From Elephas maximus indicus (Eukaryota > Chordata > Mammalia > Proboscidea > Elephantidae): a DNA stretch of 64,000 bases. Shown here piece after piece: positions 59,835-64,000 of this stretch. Each line of letters starts with the position of its first letter. Positions within the stretch are counted from its first letter, which is position 1. The stretch spans positions 15,913,001 to 15,977,000 of the forward strand of contig NC_064827.1 of the NCBI RefSeq assembly GCF_024166365.1, written 5' to 3'. The position numbers and the translations under genes are program-made. Under the pieces are notes generated by a model that saw nothing but the letters and a program-made list of their open reading frames with translations, was not told where the DNA came from and did not search any database.

Positions 59835-59997
59835 AAACCCTGGTGGTGTAGTGCTTAAGAGCTATGGCTGCTAACCAAAAGTTTGGCAGTTCAAATGCAC
59901 CAGGCACTCCTTGGAAACTCCGTGGGGCAGTTCTACTCTGTCCTATAGGGTCGCTTTGAGTCGGGATCGACTCGACGGCAACGGGTTTGGTTTTTGG
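59835..59997 (+). mobile_element. AfroSINE, with 15-bp near-perfect target duplication
   Basis: Flanked by TATAGGTGTGTGAGG (59820-59834) and TATAGGTTTGTGAGG (59998-60012). CpG-rich end GTCGGGATCGACTCGACGGC. Confidence 0.92.
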
Positions 59998-60151
59998 TAT
60001 AGGTTTGTGAGGTTGGTAGGATAGGTAAAATAATCCTAATTTTAGGTGAGAAATCAAAACTCAGACTAGTTAAGGGATTTGTCTAAAAGACACAGCTGAG
60101 TCTCAGCCGCACAGCTCCTGAAAGCAATACCAATGTTCTTTTCACCATACC

Positions 60152-60348
60152 ATTGTTGTTATCATGTGCCATTGAGTAGATTCTGACTCATAGTGACCCT
60201 ATAAGAGAGTAGAACTGCCCCATAGCGTCTCCATGGCTATAATCGTTATGGAAGCAGGCTGCCACATCTTTCTCCTGCAGAGTGGCTTGTGGGTTCAAAC
60301 CGCTGACCTTTCAGTTAGCAGCCGAGAACTTAACCACTTCGCCACCAG
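60152..60348 (-). mobile_element. AfroSINE
   Basis: Reverse copy from TTGTTGTTATCATGTGCCATT to TTAACCACTTCGCCACCAG. Its head abuts the head of the next, forward copy. Confidence 0.88.
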
Positions 60349-60562
60349 CCCTGGTGGCACATCAATTAAGCGCTCTGCTACTAATAGAAAGGTCGGTGGT
60401 TCAAACCCACCCAGTGGCTCCGTGGGAGAAAGTATGTAACAATGCTGCTATGAAGATTACAGCCTAGAAAACCCTATGGGGGCAATTCCACTCTGTCACA
60501 TGGGGTCACTATGAGTTGAATATCAGCTTGAAGGCAACTTGAAAAATCAACTTAACAACAGC
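60349..60562 (+). mobile_element. AfroSINE with RTE-type tail
   Basis: GCCCTGGTGGCACATCAATTA head; GAAGGCAACTTGAAAAATC then AACTTAACAACAGCAACA tail. Head-to-head with the preceding copy. Confidence 0.85.
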
Positions 60563-60780
60563 AACAGAATTTCCTTCCGTGAACCATCGTCTGTTTGGCC
60601 ATACCACTTCCCTATAATTACCTTTCTGGTTTTGCAATATGACCAGAGGCCTTCATTTATTGCAAAGTCTGTCTTAAACTTCTCCAGGCAGGCTTCATTT
60701 TGTAAGATGCTGCTGCATATACCCTCCAATACAGAAAATCACAGCTTTAGCACTAACCAGATGATACACGAAGTAGGAGT

Positions 60781-60999
60781 GGGCAGTGGTAGTTCAGTGG
60801 TAGAATTCTTGACTTCCATGCTGGAGACTCAGGTTCAATCCTCGGCCAAGGCACTACATGCCCAGCCGCCATTCATCTGTCAGTGGAGGCTTGCATATTG
60901 CTATGATGCTAAGCTTCTAGGCTAAGACAGAGTAGGCCTGGCAATCTGTTTCTGAAAAATCAGCCAGCGAAAACCCTGTGGATCACAGTGGGTAGTCTC
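60781..60999 (+). mobile_element. SINE with tRNA-Gly-like head
   Basis: 60783-60852 folds roughly as a tRNA: box A-like TAGTTCAGTGGTAGAATTC, an anticodon loop CTTCCAT (TCC, Gly), and box B GGTTCAATCC. Five of seven acceptor pairs are kept. The 140-base body (CAGTGGAGGCTTGCATATTG, ATCAGCCAGCGAAAACCCTG) is unlike the AfroSINEs nearby. It is a retroposon, not a working tRNA gene. Confidence 0.75.
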
Positions 61000-61059
61000 A
61001 TAAATTACACTGTAATATGTAATAATATGCTCACTTAGGAAGAATCCTATTCTCCATCA

Positions 61060-61256
61060 ACAGTGTTTCTCATTCTGTGGGCTGAAAACCAACTGCATCA
61101 GAATCGCTTGGTATGCTTATATCATAATACAGATGTTCAGGTCCGAGCTCCAAATCACTGAATCAGAATTTCTGGAAAATGCAAGCCATGAATTTTCCAT
61201 TTTAATAAGCATACTGGGTTTTCATATAAATACCAAATTTTGAGAACCACTAATAA
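61060..61256 (+). mobile_element. MER5A-type DNA transposon
   Basis: TGTTTCTCATTCTGTGGGCTG at one end and TTTTGAGAACCAC at the other, with AATCACTGAATCAGAATTTC inside. Confidence 0.75.
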
Positions 61257-62380
61257 GATCAGTTCTGATTCTGACTCCAAGATCTTGACTGCAGTTCTTC
61301 ACTTTGCTCCAGACTCACTGGTATTCTTATTGTTCCTTGAAAAAGTCTAACTGCAGGGCCTTTGCCTTTGCTGTTTTGGGAAATCTTAATAAGCGTATGG
61401 GAGAAAGGCTTCTCCTGACACTATACTGTTAGTATATTGAGGACTTATTGTCAATGACAATGAGATACCACCACACAACCACCACAATGATTTCCACAGA
61501 AAAGACTGTCATTACTAAGTATTCGTGAGGATATGAAGCAACAGGGAACTTAGTTGTATTTTTTGGTAGTAGTATAAGTAAATTGGTACAACCACTTTGG
61601 AAAAACTTTTGGAAAATGCTGGGTTAAGATTATACAAGTAGTCATTTATTCTCTTAGCAAACATTTATTGAGGGTATACTCAAGCATGCTGCTGGGTGCT
61701 GGGATTAAAGACTAAATACAAAAGGATGCTCCCGGTCTAATGAGAGAGAGTTACTGTCACACAGTGTAGTGATCACTGTGGTAATGGTTAAGTCTGCCAC
61801 AGGACCACAAAGGATTGGGTCTGGGGGACATCAGGGTAGGCTTCCTGGAGGAAGTGATATCAGAGCTCACTTTTGAAGGATGAATCCTCATTAACAATTT
61901 GAAGAAAGAGAAGAAGGTTGTTCTCAGCAGAGGAAGCAGCCTGTTGAAATGTGGAGAGGCCTTCTGAGCCTAGTGTGATGAATGTTCTTCTGATATTTCA
62001 GGATGGCTGGAGCAATTCATATCGAACTTGGGGTGGGGCAGGGGGAGGGAGAGGGCTTGGGATGACACAGGTGGCAGGAAGGACAATGGCAGAAAGTTAA
62101 ACAGACGCCAGATGACGAAGGGTCTTATATTCCATGTTGAGAAATTCGGACTTTTTTTTCCCCAAAGGTAATGAGGAGCTATTTAAGGACTTTAATCAAG
62201 CTTGCAAAATGATCTAATTTGTATTTTTGAAAGTTTGCTTTGATAGTAATGTGAAAACTGAAGTGTGAAGGCTGGAGACATTTAGGAGGCCAGTAACCTA
62301 GTTTAGTTAAGAGTTGGAAGTGTGAATCATGGCAGTGGTGAAGGGAAAGAGACGGGGGCAGAGCTTGGAGGAGAAGTTTT

Positions 62381-63471
62381 TTTTTTTTTCCACTTTTTTT
62401 TTTAATTAACTTTTATTGATCTTCAAGTGAACGTTTACAAATCAAGTCAGTCTGTCACATATAAGTTTATATTCATCTTACTCCTTACTCCCACTTGCTC
62501 TCCCCCTAATGAGTCAGCCCTTCCAGTCTCTCCTTTCGTGACAATTTTGCCAGCCTCCAACTCTCTCTATCCACCCATCCCCCCTCCAGACAGGAGATGC
62601 CAACACGGTCTCAAGTGTCCACCTGATATAATTGGCTCACTCTTCTTCAGCATCTCTCTCCTACCCACTGTCCAGTCCCTTTCATGTCTGATGAGTTGTC
62701 TTCGGGAATGGTTCCTGTTCTGTGCCAACAGAAGGTTTGGGGACCATGCCCGCCGGGATTCCTCTAGTCACAGTCAGACCATTAAGTATGGTCTTTTTAT
62801 GAGAATTTGGGGTCGCATCCCACTGATCTCCTGCTCCCTCAGGGGTTCTCTATTGTGCTCCCTGTGAGGGCAGTCATCGATTGTGGCCGGGCACCAACTA
62901 GTTCTTCTGGTCTCAGGATAATGTAGGTCTCTGGTTCATGTGGCCCTTTCTGTCTCTTGGGCTCTTAGTTGTCGTGTGACCTTGGTGTTCTTCTTTCTCC
63001 TTTGCTCCAGGTGGGTTGAGACTAATTGATGCATCTTAGATGGCCGCTTGTTAGCATTTAAGACCCCAGACGCCACATTTCAAAGTGGGATGCAGAATGT
63101 TTTCATAACAGAATTATTTTGCCAATTGACTTAGAAGTCCCCTTAGAGCATGGTTCCCAAACCCCCGCCCTTGCTCGGCTGACCTTTGAAGCATTCATTT
63201 TATCCCGGAAACTTCTTTGCTTTTGGTCCAGTCCAATTGGGCTGACCTTCCATGTATTGAGTGTTGTCCTTCCCTTCACCTAAAGCAGTTCTTATCTACT
63301 AATTAATCAGTAAAAAACCCTCTCTCTCCCTCCCTCCCTCCCACCTCGTAACCACAAAAGTATGTGTTCTTCTCAGTTTATACTATTTCTCGAGATCTTG
63401 TAATAGTGGTCTTATACAATATTTGTCCTTTTGCCTCTGACTGATTTTGCTCAGCATAATGCCTTCCAGGT
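62381..63471 (-). mobile_element. L1 3' end in reverse orientation, with 16-bp target duplication
   Basis: Poly-T, then the reversed 3' UTR (AGTGAACGTTTACAAATCAAG), a CCCT polypurine-complement repeat and the very end of ORF2 near 63440. Flanked by TTGGAGGAGAAGTTTT (62365-62380 and 63472-63487). It is collinear with the 3' third of the L1 at 34122-37529, so the same young family. Confidence 0.93.
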
Positions 63472-64000
63472 TTGGAGGAGAAGTTTTAAGAGGTAGAATC
63501 GATAGCATTTGGGGTGAGGGGAGGAAAAGCCTAAGAAATCTCCCCAAGTTGTGGCATGGGCTTCTAGATGGAAGCGCTTCGATTTACCTGTTTATTTACC
63601 TTTATATGAATATTAAAGAACAGTGTCGATGCAGAGGAAGAATAGGTTTGTTCCAGCCCCTGTATTTGCTTTCTAATTGCCGCCACACACTAGAATGGTG
63701 GTCATCATTTCACCAGTAGGAGCTCCACGGAATCCAAATTAGGGAAATGATTTATGGTCTTTTACTTTAGAAAAAGCAGATACTGATTTAACATCTTAAG
63801 GTGCTTCCTCTCTAGATTACATAATTCTGTTCTATTTACTTTTTGCATTGTTATTCCGTCCCCCCACCCCTTTATTTGCCTAAAAAGCCCACATAACACC
63901 CAGAACTTCAAGACTGTACTTGCAGACTGGGGTAGTGTTGAACAACTTTGTTACATTTGGTAATTAAAATGGTCTTTGCTTAGCACCACTGAGAGGCCAG

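Larger units (their letters stand above)
58131..64000. other. Upstream flank of RANBP6
   Basis: No protein-coding gene is supported to the right edge. Repeats fill 58.3-61.3 and 62.4-63.5 kb. The stretches 61.3-62.35 and 63.5-64.0 kb show no recognisable gene; around 61.64-61.78 kb there is an ancient interspersed-repeat-like stretch. Confidence 0.7.

Noticed and set aside
60783..60852. Functional tRNA-Gly gene
   Set aside because: Acceptor and anticodon stems have mismatches and it is joined to a SINE body; treated as a SINE head.
1..64000. Prokaryotic-type systems (operons, phage, CRISPR, defence genes)
   Set aside because: The window is clearly mammalian: spliced gene, CpG islands, SINE/LINE/LTR content. 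Nothing bacterial is present.

Overview
This window is mammalian nuclear DNA, most likely from an elephant or a close relative (Proboscidea/Paenungulata, Afrotheria). The lineage call rests on about thirty copies of the tRNA-derived AfroSINE family on both strands, together with BovB/RTE-type LINE remnants and L1 elements. The species itself cannot be fixed from sequence alone. Nothing bacterial or phage-like is present.

Two protein-coding genes can be supported, both on the minus strand. They match the human 9p24.1 order BRD10 (formerly KIAA2026) then RANBP6. BRD10 is represented by its first three coding exons: exon 1 at 49415-49983, exon 2 at 22364-22564 and exon 3 at 6299-7716. Their splice sites and phases (2, 2, 1) join perfectly and give the N-terminal 729 codons of a protein that is about 2,100 residues long in human. 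The remaining exons lie beyond the left edge. RANBP6 (54654-57971) is a complete, intronless 1,105-codon importin-beta family gene. Each gene starts in GC-rich DNA: a strong CpG island at about 49.2-50.85 kb for BRD10, and a smaller GC-rich patch at about 57.9-58.13 kb for RANBP6.

The rest is intron and intergenic sequence filled by mobile elements. 1-6.3 kb: BRD10 intron 3 with AfroSINEs, MIR/L2 fragments and an L1 tail. 7.7-22.4 kb: intron 2 with L1 fragments, an MLT1-like LTR carrying a nested AfroSINE, and an endogenous retrovirus pol remnant (about 18.4-20.0 kb) interrupted by an RTE LINE (about 20.04-21.1 kb). 22.6-49.4 kb: intron 1, dominated by an L1 nest (31.0-39.3 kb) in which an old L1 has received three later L1 insertions with clear target-site duplications. 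One of these is a 3.4-kb internally deleted L1 with a tandem-repeat CpG-rich 5' UTR. 50.9-54.6 kb: the gap between the genes, with AfroSINEs, MER5A and MIR. 58.1-64.0 kb: sequence upstream of RANBP6, with an L1M tail, an RTE fragment, AfroSINEs, a tRNA-Gly-headed SINE, MER5A and a reverse-oriented L1 tail.

I did not find an undescribed multi-gene system. The points most worth checking are the atypical bromodomain of BRD10, in which His sits where the acetyl-lysine-binding Asn is expected; a possible DDT/WHIM-like region in BRD10 exon 3; the monomer-repeat L1 promoter and the ORF1-ORF2 deletion junction in the young L1; and the AfroSINE/RTE shared tails.
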